This document shows, one piece after another, positions 23,036 to 33,640 of a stretch of DNA of 64,000 nt; the first letter of the stretch is position 1; the number at the start of each line of letters is the position of its first letter. The DNA lies in contig CM053033.1 of the NCBI GenBank assembly GCA_028564925.1, forward strand, positions 82,311,968-82,375,967. The letters run 5' to 3'. A program made the position numbers and the translations under genes. A model generated the notes under the pieces. That model worked only from the letters and a program-made list of their open reading frames with translations, searched no databases and had not been told where the DNA came from. The DNA comes from Lithobates sylvaticus. Lineage: Eukaryota; Chordata; Amphibia; Anura; Ranidae.

Positions 23036-23364
23036 CCACGACCCATAATGTACCTCAGGTCAGGAGTGTCAGCGCGGGAAACACAGCAGCACACACGTAG
23101 ACTACAAGGAGGAGGGGGAGGCGGAGCCGGCGGCTTCACTCTGCTCGGCTGTATGACACAGCCGAGACAGATCAGAGCCGTGGAGAGCGGCGAACAGCCC
23201 CTCCCCCTCCTCTCACCTCACTGTGCCGCTGCGCAACATATATCAGCGCTCGGCGCGCTGTCCCCGCTTCCATCGCGGAGGGGGGAGCCAGCCTGACACC
23301 CCCCCAGTGTGTGGCACCCGGTGTGGCCCCCCCGCACCCCACTTAGTACGCCACTGGGCTTTGT

Positions 23365-23940
23365 GTAACTAAAAAGCAGGTTTCATCCACCCACCAGCTT
23401 GTATACAATTTTGGGGCAGGTTTTAGGCAATTTGCCAAGGCACCCCAGGGTGCCTGGCCACCTTGGTTGGCAGCTGTTATCTCATACATTAGGTGAACCC
23501 AATACAGTATAGGCAACACTAAGTAGAAGTGAAAGCATTTGAATGTTAAATCGGAGGCGGGGGGAGGGGGTGGGGGTTGGGGCGTGATATTGCTCAAAGC
23601 TGGAATCAAGGTCTCTGTTGAATATTTTACTTTGTTGCCAGAGAATAGCACTGTAGAGAGAGTCCCAGAGCAGAAGGAGAGAAATGGATTGGCGTAGGGA
23701 CTGCATTACAGGTGTGGAAAGCACAGTCATGCTTTTTGGAGAAAAAGTTGTCCCTTTTTAAGAAGGGGGGAATGGCCGAAGCAGGGGAGGCGCTCGAGTC
23801 AGGAAGTAAGGAGGAAGGAATGGGAGTGACGTCATTAGTGAGCGGCGGAGGAGAAGATTCCCACCCACCCTCCCGAGTATGGTTAATTATAATAGGGGCA
23901 GTGGTTGGGTCTTTGGAGGAGGAGAATATGGATGTTATAT
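23365..23940. other. Unassigned sequence
   Basis: Contains a G-rich stretch near 23,555-23,580 (GGGGGAGGGGGTGGGGGTTG). No gene is recognised; overlapping frames on both strands lack known motifs. Confidence 0.4.
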
Positions 23941-23946
23941 GCATAT

Positions 23947-24150
23947 ATAACATGGTTGGTACCCATCTGTGGGATGGGGTTAACATGGTTGGTACCCATC
24001 TGTGGGATGGGGGTTAACATGGTTGGTACCCATCTGTGGGATGGGGATTAACATGGTTGGTACCAATTTGGGGATGGGGTTAACATGGTTGGTACCCATC
24101 TGTGGTATGGGGTTAACATGGTTGGTACCCATCTGTGGATGGGGGTTATC
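23947..24150 (+). repeat. ~32-bp tandem repeat, AACATGGTTGGTACCCATCT
   Basis: Six to seven units of TAACATGGTTGGTACCCATC plus TGTGGGATGGGG, with one-base length changes in the G-run. Confidence 0.93.
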
Positions 24151-24968
24151 AGGTACCTTCCGGTTAACGAGGGGTTAACCAGGAAGGGGTTAAAGGTAGG
24201 TCACTGCGAAAGTTGAGTACCATCTCCGGGTCCGGGGGCTTGCGATCGGAGGCCTAAAGTTAAAAGAAGTTTGGCGCAGTGACCAGTGGGGTGGGGTTCC
24301 CCTTTAAGACCCCGAAAGTACATAAAGTTGGTTAAGAGTTATTTAAAATGTTATTTATTTAATTTTATGGTAATTGTTAATAAAAGGCCGTCAAGGCCAT
24401 TTACTCCAAAAATCTTGTCATGTCATTTGTGAGGGGATTTGGAAGGGTTAGATATTATGTTTAAGGGATGGCTTAAGGGACTGTGGGTTAGGTCCTTCAC
24501 ATGTCATGACTTTATTACATAACAACATATATTTCTTAAAGCAGAACTTCAGCCAAAAAATTAGATAAAAAAGAATAGCCCAAAGATACAAGACCATCTT
24601 CTGCTTCAAAATTCACATTCAATACAGAGACCCAACCCCCCCCAGCCGCGGTACCTTTTTCTGCAAATGGATGTCTTCAGTCTGATGGCCAGTATCATTC
24701 AAACCACGTCCTCTGAGCCCAGGTTGCCCAGCCTGTAAATTCATTCTCCAGTGAAGGAAAAAAAAATCCAAGAGGTGCTGTAACTTTAATGTGAGCTCAT
24801 ACAAAGTTGGGAGAGGATAAAAATGTTTGGAGTGCTCAATGGTTTAGGTTAGTCTGCTCACAACAGACAAGGCTACCCTCCAGTGGGTACCAAGCAGGTT
24901 ACCAGAAAAAAGCATACACCACTAGGAGTGCCAGACCAAAGGATTAAAGAGCTCAAGGTCATTTATTG
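24151..24968. other. Unassigned, LTR-like and T2-like scraps
   Basis: GTTAATAAAAGGCCGTCAAG near 24,377 with a following CTTGTCATGTCATTTG resembles an LTR polyadenylation region, unproven. TTAAAGCAGAACTTCAGCC at 24,536 looks like one end of a T2-like MITE with no partner found. Confidence 0.3.
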
Positions 24969-25085
24969 GTTTAAACCAGTGGTCTCCAAACTGTGGCCCT
25001 TTGCTTGATTTATCCAGTCCTTGAGGCATTATTCCTTCCACTGAAAACAAAAATGGGGCACTATTTCTCCCAATGACACTAACTA

Positions 25086-26445
25086 CAGTATCTCACAAAA
25101 GTGAGTACACCCCTCTGCATTTTTGTGAACATTTTATTATATCTTTTCATGTGACAACACTGAAGAAATAACACTTTGCTACAATAAAAAGTAGTGAGCG
25201 TACAGCTGGTATAACAGTATAAATTTGCTGTCCCTTCAAAATAACTCAACACACAGCCATTAATGTTTAAACCGTTGGCAACAAAAGTGAGTACACCCTT
25301 AAGTGAAAATGTCCAAATTGGACACAATTAGCCATTTTTCCTCCCCCAGTGTTATGTGACTCATTAGTGTTACAAGGTCACTGGAAATTCAACATGGCAA
25401 CTCATGGCAAAGAACTCTCTGAGGATCTGAAAAAAATAATTGTTGCTCTACATAAAGATGGCCTAGGCTATAAGAAGATTAGCAAAAACCCTATAACTAA
25501 GCTGCAGCACGGTGACCAAGACCATACAGTGGTTTAACAGGACAAGTTCCACTCACAACCAACTCCAGAACTCCATGGTCAACCAAAGAAGTTGAGTGCA
25601 CGTGCTCAGCGTCATTTCTAGAGGTTGTCTTTGGGAAATAGACATATAAGTGCTGCCAGCATTGCTGCAGAGGTTGAAGGTGTGGGGGGTCAACCTATCA
25701 GTGCACAGACCATACGCCTCACACTTCACCAAATTGGTCTGCATGGCTGTAGTCCCAGAAGGAAGCCTCTTCTAAAGATGATGCACAAGAAATTCCACAG
25801 TTTGCTGAAGACAAGCAGACCAAGGACATGGATTACTGGAACTATGTCCTGTGGTCTGATGAGACCAAGATAAACTTATTTGGTTCAGATGGTGTCAAGC
25901 ATGTGTGGAAGCAACCAGGTGAGGAGTACAAAGACAAGTGTGTCTGCCTACAGTCGAGCACGGTGGTGGGAGTGTCATGGTCTGAGGCTGCATGAGGGCT
26001 GCCAGTACTGGGGAGCTACAGTTCATTGAGGGAACCATGAATGCCAACATGTACTGTGACATACTGAAGCAGAGCATGATCCCCCTCCCTTCGGAGACTG
26101 GGCTGCAGGGCAGTATTCCAACATAACGACCCTAAACACACCTCCAAGACGACCACTGCCTTACTAAAGAAGCTGAGGGTAAAGGTGGTGGACTGGCCAA
26201 GTATGTCTTCAGACCTAAATATTGACACTGGGCCCAATTTGGACATTTTCACTTAGGGGTGTACTCACTTTTGTTACCAGCGGTTTAGACATTATTGGCT
26301 GTGTGAGTTATTTTGAGGACAGCAAATTTTTCACTGTTATACAAGCTGTACACTCACTAGTGTCATTTCTTCAGTGTTGTCACACGAAAAGATAATAAAA
26401 TATTTACCAAAATGTGAGGGGTGTACTCACTTTTGTGAGATACTG
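25086..26445 (+). mobile_element. Tc1-like transposon, family with GAGTACACCCC ends, copy 1
   Basis: TA at 25,084-25,085 and 26,446-26,447 flanks ends reading CAGTATCTCACAAAAGTGAG on both sides. Each inverted end is about 240 bp, and AAAAGTGAGTACACCC occurs at both its outer and inner edges, the IR/DR arrangement known from Sleeping Beauty-like elements. The transposase remnant lacks its C-terminal third, so this is an internally deleted copy. The copy at 38,661-40,265 is the same family in the other orientation. Confidence 0.95.
25394..26220 (+). pseudogene. Tc1-type transposase, C-terminally deleted
   Basis: The start gives MATHGKELSEDLKKIIVALH, the N-terminal DNA-binding helix region. Later pieces read DYWNYVLWSDETKINLFGSD (first catalytic Asp) and [13 protein letters not shown]. 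In the latter, the relatives have HDN, so the second catalytic Asp appears to be lost in a one-codon deletion. At SSDLN the sequence jumps directly to the inner edge of the right inverted repeat, removing the region that holds the catalytic Glu. Frameshifts separate the remaining pieces. The product could not catalyse transposition, although the intact ends could in principle be moved by a related enzyme. Confidence 0.9.
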
Positions 26446-26603
26446 TATTTTTCTCCCTAATACCAAAGATTGGGCATTGTTTACTCCCACTGGGCGCTGT
26501 CTAGCCCCCTAAACTCTGATGGACTGTAAACTTCTTTAGAAAATCTGGAGATCCCTCATTTAAACTAAAACAACCAGCTTGTTTTGGTGGTCAGAAAATA
26601 CTC

Positions 26604-27140
26604 CCCTTGATAAAGGTTTGTCCTGGGGGGGGGGTCAGTACTATTGGAGGGGGTGGTTTGTCCTGGGGAGGGTCAGTACTATTGGAGGGGGGTGGTTTGT
26701 CCTCGGGGGGGGTCAGTACTATTGGAGGGGGGTGGTTTGTCCTGAGGAGGTCTGTACTATTGGAGGGGGGTGGTTTGTCCTCTGGGAGGGGGGGGTCAGT
26801 ACTATTGGAGGGGGGTGGTTTGTCCTGAGGGGGTCTGTACTATTGGAGGGGGGTGGTTTGTCCTGAGGAGGTCTGTACTATTGGAGGGGGGTGGTTTGTC
26901 CTCGGGGGGGGGGGGGTCAGTACTATTGGAGGGGGGTGGTTTGTCCTGAGGGGGTCTGTACTATTGGAGGGGGGTGGTTTGTCCTCGGGGGGGGGGGGGG
27001 TCAGTACTATTGGAGGGGGGTGGTTTGTCCTCGGGGGGGGGGGGTCAGTACTATTGGAGGGGGGTGGTTTGTCCTGAGGGGGTCTGTACTATTGGAGGGG
27101 GGGTTTTCCGGGGGAGGGGTCTGTACTAATGGAGGGAGAG
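26604..27140 (+). repeat. ~38-bp G-rich tandem array
   Basis: About 13 units of GTACTATTGGAGGGGGGTGG plus TTTGTCCTGAGGGGGTCT. G-runs vary from 4 to 12 bases, giving units of 36-45 bp and strong G-quadruplex potential on this strand. Two unit types alternate: GGGGGTCAGTACT and GAGGTCTGTACT. The glycine-rich frames are repeat translations. Confidence 0.94.
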
Positions 27141-27363
27141 AGAGAACCCCGCTGCCCTGCACCACCAGAGGGAAAGCCCACACAGCCTGGCGCCATCCCT
27201 GGCGGAGAATGGAACAGAGTCATTGCAGGAATACCGATCTGGGTGCTACCCAGCATAGTCACCACGGGAAATTCAGAGTGAGCCGACTCCTGATCAGAGG
27301 AACCGTTGCTGTATCGCTGGGTCAGGTGAGAGGGCCGATCGGCCATTATTTACTAACGTCCAT
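27141..27363. other. Unassigned sequence between arrays
   Basis: Mixed sequence with no recognised gene or element, lying between the G-rich array and the minisatellite relic. Confidence 0.35.
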
Positions 27364-27500
27364 AGAAACTGCAGTCTCTGACCATCTCCTGTACTATGTC
27401 TGCAGTCTCTGACAGTCTCTTGTATCATAATTACAGTCTCTGACCATCTCTTGTATCATGTCTGCAGTCTCTGATCAGCTCCTGTACTATGATTGCATAA
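27364..27500 (-). repeat. Relic of the 0.4-2.5 kb minisatellite, inverted
   Basis: Four to five degenerate units of GTCTGCAGTCTCTGACCATC with CTCCTGTACTAT at about 31-bp spacing. The reverse complement matches the unit of the array at 430-2540. Confidence 0.85.
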
Positions 27501-27510
27501 AGGACAAGAA

Positions 27511-27541
27511 TGGTGTGTGTGTGTGTGTGTGTCTCTGTGTG

Positions 27542-27585
<44 letters not shown>
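27511..27585. repeat. (TG)n followed by a 43-base poly-G run
   Basis: TG repeats at 27,513-27,540 lead into an uninterrupted G-run at 27,543-27,585, followed by CCCC. The exact length is likely to be unreliable in assembly. Confidence 0.9.
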
Positions 27586-27591
<6 letters not shown>

Positions 27592-27750
27592 CATTGAAGG
27601 ACCCGGCCTTGGGGCGGCAAAGGAAGTAAATCCGGGCCTGCTCCCCTTGATAAAGGTTTCAGCTAAAATAAGAACCTTGAATGTACTCTGAATAGGGCTT
27701 TCCTGTGTGATTCTACGTAGGGAAGCTAATTGCTGGATTAGGGCGTATTA

Positions 27751-28175
27751 TGCCGCGTACACACGATCAGAAATTCCGCCAGCAAAAGTCAGATGAGAAC
27801 TTTTGGTCGGAAAATGCGACTGTGTGTATGCTCCATCTGACTTTTGCTGGCGGAATTCCAGCCAGCAAAAATTTGAGAGCAGGTTCTCAATTTTTCGGTC
27901 GGAAAAAGTTTCGATCTGAGATTCCGATCCTCTGTACCAATTCCCACCCGCAAAATTCCTATGCATGCTTGGAAACAATTCAATGCATGCTCTGAAGCAT
28001 TGAACTTAATTTTCTCGGCTCGTCGCAGTGTTGTACGTCACCGCGTTCTTGACGGTCGAAAAGTTCAGCAAACTTTTGTGTGACCGTGTGTATGCGAGCC
28101 AAGCTTGAGCGGAATTCCATCGGAAAAACGATCCAAGATTTTTCCGATGGAAAATCCGCTCGTGTGTACGCGGCA
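27751..28175. mobile_element. Harbinger-like MITE, TGCCGCGTACACACG ends
   Basis: Terminal inverted repeats TGCCGCGTACACACGA and TGCCGCGTACACACGAG (right, reversed) are flanked by TTA at 27,748-27,750 and 28,176-28,178. Internal arms AAAGTCAGATG... and TTCCGATGG form further inverted repeats. The length is 425 bp. A 3-bp TTA duplication and GC-rich ends fit PIF/Harbinger. Confidence 0.88.
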
Positions 28176-28178
28176 TTA

Positions 28179-28568
28179 GGCTAGCCATGCACAAGGCTAA
28201 AGCCGGCAGTGCTGATTGAGAGAAAATGGGCTGGTTGTACACAAGCTGATCGATGGATAGACTTATGTACAAGTAGGCTGCCCATACATGGATTGAAATT
28301 CGGCCAGTTCAGCAGGGACCAGATGAATTTCAATCCATGTATGGCTGGTTTTACCAGCTTATCTTGTCTTTCTTATCTTGATTGCTCATGCAGATACTGC
28401 TGGTCAGTAAAGCCAGCCATACATGGATCAAAATTCAGCCAGTTCAGCAGGGACCTGCTGAATTTTGGTCCATCTATGGGCACTTTGGTTGTACTACCAT
28501 CTATTGATCGACTTCTGCACAACCACCCTGTCAGGTCTTTCCCAAACGATCAGTGCTGCTGGCTAGGG
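28179..28568. mobile_element. MITE with GGCTAGCCATGCAC-type ends
   Basis: Outer segments (GCCGGCAGTGCTGATTG and CGATCAGTGCTGCTGGC) are inverted. The inner segments GCCATACATGGATTGAAATT and CAAAATTCAGCCAGTTCAGC form nested inverted repeats. It directly abuts the preceding MITE. No target duplication was resolved. Confidence 0.65.
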
Positions 28569-29299
28569 CTGGCAACACTGATTATTGTGTTCTGACAGCG
28601 GGAAAGGCTCCCCCTATTAGAACACAATAGCACAACGGAGTGATTCCTCCTCCACTTGGAATGTGTGGATGGGGGAATCGGATAATTTTTTTTCATTAAA
28701 CCCACGGGTTGAATTACTTTCGACTCTTTTATCCTTTGGTTTGGCACTACTTTCATTGGTGCATGTTTTTTTCTTCTGCCAGCCTGGGAAGGGACAGTGA
28801 AAGGAAAAGCACACAATAATGGGCTTATCTCTCTGTCACTCTGCTCCCTCCTCCTATCGGTATGCTTCTTGTCAGCACATGAACAGACTGACTTGCACTG
28901 TTCTTTCCCCCACACTCCCTGCTGTACAGGGTGCTGCAAGAGGCTGCTACCAGGTCAGATTCATGTACTTACACTGCTTGTATTTAAAAATACATATAAT
29001 GAAATAATCACCACAGCGCTGCATTAATTTTGTATATATTACAACATACAGTATATCTGCCTGGAGTTCAGCTTTAAATGAAAACTGTCATTAAAAAAAA
29101 ATATGTAGACTGCCACTGCTAACCTCTTCTACTGAAAATGTTATTTGCTTGGCTGACACTTCGGTTTCAGTGCTTTTTAAGTCAGTGAACTAGGTTATAA
29201 AGATAAGGACTTCCGACTTTCCTCCAACTTTAACTTGTATCATGCATGTGCTCAGCTTTTGGCTCTGAAACCAGATACAGCCTATTCTGACTCGATGGA
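28569..29299. other. Unassigned sequence
   Basis: No gene is recognised. GCCTGGAGTTCAGCTTTAA at about 29,058-29,076 looks like a lone T2-like end. Confidence 0.4.
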
Positions 29300-29739
29300 A
29301 ACAGTCCGATGGGAGCTCTTTATCGGATTTTCCGACCGTGTGTATGTCCATCAGTCTATTTCTGTCTGCATTTCCGACAGACTTTAGATTGAGAGCCTGT
29401 TCCTAATTTTTCCGACGGAAAACTTTTTCGTCGGAAAAATTAAGAACAGGCTCTCGATCTAAAGTCTGTCGGAGATTCCCCCATCGGATTTTTCGATCGT
29501 GTGTATGCAATTCCGAAAAGCAAAATTCTGACGCATGCTCGGAAACAATTCGTCGGAAGCATTAAACTTCCCTTTTATAGTGCCGTCGAACGTGTTGTAT
29601 GTCGCGGTGTTATTGACCGTCGGAATTTGGTGTGACCGTGTGTAGGCAAGACCGTTTGAGCGAAATTCCGTCAGAATTCCGACGGGAAAACCATCAGAGC
29701 TTTTTCCGACGAGAATTCCGATCGCATGTACGCGGCATA
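29300..29739. mobile_element. MITE related to 27,751-28,175
   Basis: The right end GCATGTACGCGGCA is followed by TAA. The central part is a strong hairpin: GCCTGTTCCTAATTTTTCCG at about 29,396 pairs with CGGAAAAATTAAGAACAGGC at about 29,433. It shares GACGCATGCTCGGAAACAAT with the 27.7-kb copy (ATGCATGCTTGGAAACAATT). The left terminus is not clear. Confidence 0.75.
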
Positions 29740-30106
29740 ACTGTTGTAATAGTAACTTATTTCTTGCTTAGACCTCTATTCTTGGCCTGTATAAGCAGAT
29801 ACAATCACCATGGACAGTCTTTATCAGATAGCTGAATTTACCAAATATCTTTCTCATCCACGTGATCTTTATTGAATACAGGAAATTGCAGCAGAGAACA
29901 GGATGTGGCAGATGATTGAAAGGATGGTATTTGCAGGTCAAAACATGGTAATGTGTTCCCAGATGCAAGCAGATTACATGAGGCCTAGAGACAAGCGGCC
30001 ATCTTTATCCCAAAAAAGACAAATTGAAGGAAAAGTAAATACATCCCAACAATGGAAGGGAAAGATGGTGCAATAACCACAAAAGGGCAGTATAATAATG
30101 TAAATG
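29740..30106. other. Unassigned sequence
   Basis: Nothing recognised between the two MITEs. Confidence 0.4.
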
Positions 30107-30114
30107 ATCTATAT

Positions 30115-30260
30115 CAGGGATCCTCAAACTACGGCCCTCCAGCTGTTGCAGAACTACACATCCCATGAGGCATTGCAAAACTGACATTCACAGAAATGAC
30201 TAGGCATGATGGGAATTGCAGTTCCCTAACAACTGGAGGGCCGTAGTTTGAAGAACCCTG
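30115..30260. mobile_element. 146-bp hAT MITE with perfect 8-bp duplication
   Basis: Ends CAGGGATCCTCAAACTACGG and CAGGGTTCTTCAAACTACGG (right, reversed), continuing through GCCCTCCAG on both sides. ATCTATAT flanks both sides (30,107-30,114, 30,261-30,268). Confidence 0.95.
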
Positions 30261-30268
30261 ATCTATAT

Positions 30269-32290
30269 GAACATTAACTGCGACTATGCATTGTACTATA
30301 TTTTTATGCAAGTGTAACAGCACACAGCACAGCCAGTCACCTACCATTTTAAAAATGAGGCCATCAGTGGCAGCCCCCATTTTCTTCTTATACCAGGTGC
30401 ACCACACCAGAACCTTCAACTGAGCTCAGAGAATCTTTCACTAAATGTGATAATTACTATACACGTGTCATTGCTGGCACACCGATAGATCAGTGTGGGG
30501 GGCGCACTTTGAAAAGGCTTTGATAATTGAACAATGTTACATCCAAAGTTTCAGTACCTGGTGCTCAAATCTGACCAGCTTGACCATACATTCTCTCCAG
30601 CCTTCAGATTCCAGTAATATTTTGCAACTATATTGGCCTTCACATGCAATATTTGACACTTAAATACCCGCAGCAAATGTCCCAAGAAATAATGTCGTAG
30701 TTTTAAAGAATAGCCCCTGGTAGTGTTTGCTCTGTCTCTGCTTGTAGCACTCTGTCACGGGGTAATGGCAGTTCTTTGTGTTTCTTGGCACCAGCTCAGC
30801 CGCAAAGTGTCCCTGGCAATGATTTTAAAATGGATGCAAAGTTTTTATAGCGCAAACCAAGTTACATTTTAGAGTGTAACATCCCTAACCCTGCCTGTGC
30901 TGAAACGAGCACACTTTTATAGGTATTTTATTCTGGCTACCATAGCAAATTTTGCACTTGTACTGGTCTGACAGCAAATATCCAAAATGCAATTGCCGTG
31001 AGCTACTGTACTTTGCACTCTCCCTTTGTACTGCACTATTGCATAATCACACCTGCGCTTAATATTGAAGCCAGTTTGACACTGGTGGTTCTGCCAGCAC
31101 TGCGATGGACTGAGACTGTGCTGACGCAATTCCTGGTTGGCAGTCGGTCAGAGCCAATATTTGGCCAATCTTATTAGGGAGGCCCAGAAAAGTGTCCAGT
31201 CTCAGCAATGGTAAGCTGATTTGCAGTTGGTGCTGATGTCTAGGTAGGCCTAGGGGACATATACTGCAAATGTTCCATCAGCCGGAGCTAATGGTAGGGA
31301 CCCTATCCCCCTCCCCACCTCTCTTCTATCCCCTGCCTTCCCCCCACCTGGTACTTTGCCGTCACACTACACTTATACCGGCACCCGCTCAGCTGTCTGG
31401 ATTTCTCTCCTCTACGTTGGTTTATTTTACTAAGGCCTTTCTTGGAAGCCCCGATGATGATGATGTTAACAGCACAAAGCCGTAATTGGGCCATATTAAA
31501 TCGAGGAAGCGATATGTTTTTGTAAAACCGCAGCAAAGGTGCCGGGGGAGGCTGAGGAACAGATCGGCATACAGAGAAGCTTTTCCAGCACTGCTCCAAT
31601 CTAAAACCTGGAGAGTCTCTACCATCCCCGGGAGAGCCTGGCGTCCAAATCTCTTTAGCAGCTGGCGAGAGCCGCGAGGCAGCAGGTGACAGGAGCTGGG
31701 TGGAGGCCTCCCTTCCTAGTGGCACCTCCAGACTACCAGGCCTCCAAAGCTGGGCAGAAGTAAATTATTCTGTCCTTCACTTATTCTAAGTGGAAAAACA
31801 GAGCAGGTGGTAACATTTTAACTTGGTTACCGTCAAATTATGCAGCGCTGCAGAAAATCTAAGGATTGCAGTTTTTAGTTTTTTTTGCTTCCCAAACACT
31901 GGCAACTTCACTGTTTCAAGTTTTAGTGGATAGCCGACTGAATATAAAATAAAATCTCATCACATATTTTAAAGGTGGTGAAAAAGCCAGTCCACCCAAA
32001 ATTCATATTTTATTTATTGGTGGATGCTGGAGACCCAAAGTAACAAATAGCCAGTAAATGCACATAAAAGTCAAGTATTTTAAATGCTTACCAGCAGAGT
32101 TTTTCCTTTCCATAAATGTTTTCTATTCATATGCAATGTGTCTCTGAACTTGCTGTCAAATTTTACTACTTCAATAGGAGTCTATTCTCTAGCACAGCCC
32201 CCTCTCTTTATAGCCAACTCCCCTTCTGGAAGTTTGTAATTACTCTGAGTGCTGGCCCAGCTCCTCTACCTTTCCTCTCACCTTTCTACA
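30269..32290. other. Unassigned sequence
   Basis: About 2 kb of low-repeat sequence, the longest such stretch in the window. Frames of up to 140 aa (31,303-31,725 reverse) have no familiar motif. Any conserved non-coding element or host exon would most likely be here, but I cannot show one. Confidence 0.4.
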
Positions 32291-32292
32291 TA

Positions 32293-32698
32293 AATGTAGA
32301 AGGAGGGATTGGGATTTTTAAAGTGCAAATTGATTGCAGAATAGTAACAACTGTGACATTTTTTTTTTTTAGAAAAAATAAAAAATTGTTTTAAACACAA
32401 CAATTGGCAAGTACAAATTAACAAGATTTCAAGGACACGGCATTAAAGGTGGAATTCCCAACATGTTTCACCCATATGTCAGGCTTCTTCAGGGGATGCT
32501 GTCCAACTAGAGGTACAAGTTTCTTTTGAGAGAACATATACATAAAACGATGACATCAACAATTAATTTATGACCATATATCATATACATACTTCTTCAA
32601 TTTTTATTACAACAATTGAAGAATTTCTTATATATCATAGTTGTTACTATTTTTCAATCAATTTGCACCTTAAAAATCACATTCCCTCCTTCTACATT
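32293..32698. mobile_element. ~405-bp element with 65-bp inverted ends
   Basis: AATGTAGAAGGAGGGATTGG through GTGCAAATTGATTG to ATAGTAACAACT (32,293-32,354) is complementary to AGTTGTTACTAT through CTCCTTCTACATT (32,638-32,698). The interior holds CCCAACATGTTTCACCC and GGCTTCTTCAGGGG, a motif pair also seen near 20,016-20,050. No clear target duplication was found. Confidence 0.75.
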
Positions 32699-33640
32699 AA
32701 CTAATTAAGGGATGTGGTGCTATTACTAAGTTGATTTGTCCGTGATCAAAAAACTTTTTCTTTCTACACAAACTGTAATGTAGCTGATGTGGAAATAGCA
32801 AAAGAGAAAATAGTGTCACTTGGGTCTGCTGGTGATGCTGACATCCCATGGAGGCATCCAGCACCAGTCTGATGGAAAATTTACACCAGGTGTGGTGAGA
32901 CTGTGTTGGTCAGCTATTCCAGTGCAGTCCTACTGCAAGACAAGGCAGAATGCCTTGTAGCCTATGTGGCCGATATGAGCAGGTTATTGAATCATGCACT
33001 GGAAGCTTGTTTGTCCAACAAGGGGTTAAAGCAGCGCATGTAGAATGGAGCCTGCTTATCAGTTCCTCAGGCGCCGAGCAGACAGAGTTGGAGGGCAGAG
33101 CCACGTCCTGGAGGAAACTAGCATGTTCCCACTAGCAGAAGACTCCACGGGGCAGCTGAAGATGGAGGAGGGCAATCGGCTGAAGCCCACATTGTAGTGG
33201 TTACCTGATGTGCAGGAGCAGGCGCTGGTGGATACTGGAGTACGGCTGGAGCTACACAGAGGGCTCGCCTTGGGAATGGTGGATGGAGTAGAGTGACTAT
33301 GTCTGCTTTGCCCTGAGTGCCTGATTACGATGGCGGAGGTGATTGCTTACATGACTTTGTGTACCGCAGCCGTGGAAGGCATGGATGACTGGAGAGGGCC
33401 AGGGATCACTCCCTAGAGGCGGAGAGATGTTGTGGTCTAGTGACCCCTCCGTGAAAATAAAGAACATATGTGATGAAGAGGAGGCTGCCGTGACCTGTGG
33501 CCTGGCCAGGGGCCTGGTGACTGCATGTGCTAGTGTGCAGAAGCCGGATGACATCCCTGAAGAGCCGGCCAGTTCTAAGTCCCTTGCTGTACCTATCCGA
33601 AAGGAGCCTTTTCCGGAGAGGGAGGTGCGCCTCCAGATTT
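32699..33640. other. Unassigned sequence
   Basis: Mixed sequence. The 137-aa forward frame at 33,385-33,798 runs into the copia fossil and has no recognised domain. Confidence 0.35.

Larger units (their letters stand above)
21982..23356 (+). mobile_element. hAT nonautonomous element, copy 1, with internal VNTRs
   Basis: Ends are CAGGGGCGTACCTAGTGCA (left) and CAGTGGCGTACTAAG (right, reversed). An exact 8-bp target duplication, GGCTTTGT, lies at 21,974-21,981 and 23,357-23,364, diagnostic of the hAT superfamily. Inside, in order: a short leader with CCACCTTAAAACGTAAAAAC, a 35-bp array, an 18-bp C-rich array, and a GC-rich tail holding the hairpin CTCGGCTG-TATGACA-CAGCCGAG. There is no transposase; the 147-180 aa frames are array translations. 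The intact duplication suggests a fairly recent insertion. A second copy lies inverted at 36,432-37,944. Confidence 0.95.
24977..26557 (+). mobile_element. Charlie-type hAT MITE split by a Tc1-like element
   Basis: It begins CAGTGGTCTCCAAACTGTGG and ends AAATCTGGAGATCCCTC, a classic hAT terminal pair. Flanks GTTTAAAC (24,969-24,976) and ATTTAAAC (26,558-26,565) match at 7 of 8 bases. Subtracting the Tc1-like insert leaves a MITE of about 220 bp. Confidence 0.8.

Noticed and set aside
21962-23296. Frames of 147-180 residues in the hAT copy, and their mirror frames at 36,431-37,997
   Set aside because: Translations of the 35-bp and 18-bp arrays; nonautonomous hAT DNA has no coding need for them.
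26579-27412. Gly-rich frames up to 173 residues
   Set aside because: Products of the G-rich tandem array.
31303-31725. 140-residue reverse frame as a host exon candidate
   Set aside because: Frames on both strands overlap here and no motif or splice context favours any.
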